From an uncultured Burkholderiales bacterium (GTDB lineage: Bacteria > Pseudomonadota > Gammaproteobacteria > Burkholderiales > Burkholderiaceae), in contig CAMLJY010000114.1 in NCBI GenBank assembly GCA_946480465.1, forward strand, positions 1-14,643: DNA of 14,643 nucleotides, in the 5' to 3' direction. The position numbers were made by a program, and so were the translations under genes. Under the pieces are notes generated by a model, which was not told the DNA's origin, searched no databases, and worked only from the letters and a program-made list of their open reading frames with translations. Below, in pieces: positions 14,144 through 14,643 of this stretch; positions within the stretch are counted from its first letter, which is position 1, and every line of letters begins with the position of its first letter.

Positions 14144-14643
14144 TCACCCGGGCGACGCGGCCGGGCCGGCAGGCGGCCGGCCCGCCCGCGCCAGGCAGCG
14201 CTGCTGCCGCTCGTCCACGCGCCGCGCGAACCATTCGGTGGTCAGCTGCCGGCTGATCTTCGGGCTCTTCAGGTCGATGCGCGGCAGCATCGCGCGCGGC
14301 AGCGGCTTGCGCGCGCTGGCCTCGGCCAGCTCGAAGACGCGGCGGTACAGGGTGCCGCGCTCCAGGCCGGGGCCGCTGCCCTGCTCCAGCGCGCGGCGGA
14401 TGGCGGTGTCGCTCATCCCCAGCCGCTCGCCCAGCGTGCGCACCGCCAGTTCCGTGCTGCCGGGCTTGGCGGCGTCGCCGTCGTGCGCGATCAGGTCACC
14501 GTCCAGCGCCAGCGGCACGCCCGACGCGGTGCTGACCGCGTGCTGGAAGGCGGCATTGCGGCTGGCGTAGTGGCCGGCGTTGAAATCTGCATAACGGTAG
14601 ATGTACGCGTCATAGTCCGCCTCGTAGGCCAGCAGGTGGGCGA
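14144..14643 (-). CDS. DUF1615 family protein, C-terminal part
   Basis: The gene enters from beyond the right edge; 165 residues and the stop (TGA at 14144-14146) are visible, read from the edge as AHLLAYEADYDAYIYRYADF. The continuation NAGHYASRNAAFQHAVSTAS, then LALDGDLIAHDG, then LPRIDLKSPKISRQLTTEWF and ARRVDERQQRCL matches my memory of the DUF1615 family, putative lipoproteins of unknown function in Proteobacteria. The N-terminal signal and most of the domain are outside the window, so localisation cannot be checked here. The 156-bp gap to the cyclase gene on the left holds no clear terminator or gene. Confidence 0.75.
   Translation of the reverse strand, partial: AHLLAYEADYDAYIYRYADFNAGHYASRNAAFQHAVSTASGVPLALDGDLIAHDGDAAKPGSTELAVRTLGERLGMSDTAIRRALEQGSGPGLERGTLYRRVFELAEASARKPLPRAMLPRIDLKSPKISRQLTTEWFARRVDERQQRCLARAGRPPAGPAASPG

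Overview
The window is very GC-rich (roughly 70% by eye). Its gene content fits a betaproteobacterium of the order Burkholderiales, most like the Comamonadaceae: a NodT/HlyD/RND efflux operon, a DUF1615 lipoprotein-type gene and a paired cystathionine beta-synthase and gamma-lyase. That placement is inference from gene content and base composition. No rRNA, tRNA, CRISPR array or insertion sequence is visible.

Positions 1-5320 look like one small regulon. A minus-strand efflux operon (outer-membrane factor, then lipoprotein adaptor, then RND permease, the last cut off by the window edge) runs divergently from a TetR/AcrR repressor gene. A short-chain dehydrogenase (SDR) gene lies convergent to the repressor. 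The same 16-bp pseudopalindrome (TGKAC, six bases, GTMCA) occurs twice between the efflux operon and tetR and twice upstream of the SDR gene. Both promoter regions have the same layout: one operator carries the -35 box TTGACG in its spacer, and a second operator 36-37 bp downstream covers the predicted start of transcription. The likely reading is that the TetR protein controls itself, the pump and the SDR together.

Positions 5320-8600 hold accessory genes. These are a small helical phasin-like protein behind a possible sigma-54 promoter, a stand-alone degenerate receiver domain, a 411-bp stretch with no convincing gene but a 9-bp tandem repeat, an exported DUF1264 protein (family of plant oil-body-associated proteins), and a hemerythrin-like protein that lacks some expected metal ligands. 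Between the last two lies a strong plus-strand intrinsic terminator with no gene in front of it. It is preceded by two more hairpins and an anti-Shine-Dalgarno-like stretch, which makes a candidate small RNA.

Positions 8672-12721 carry, on the minus strand, a CPA2-type cation/proton antiporter followed by a translationally coupled cystathionine beta-synthase / gamma-lyase pair, i.e. reverse transsulfuration. A probable remnant of a DUF5615 (PIN-like toxin) gene sits on the plus strand in the gap between antiporter and synthase. From 12845 a membrane-bound GGDEF diguanylate cyclase is read on the plus strand. The window ends in the 3' part of a minus-strand DUF1615 gene.
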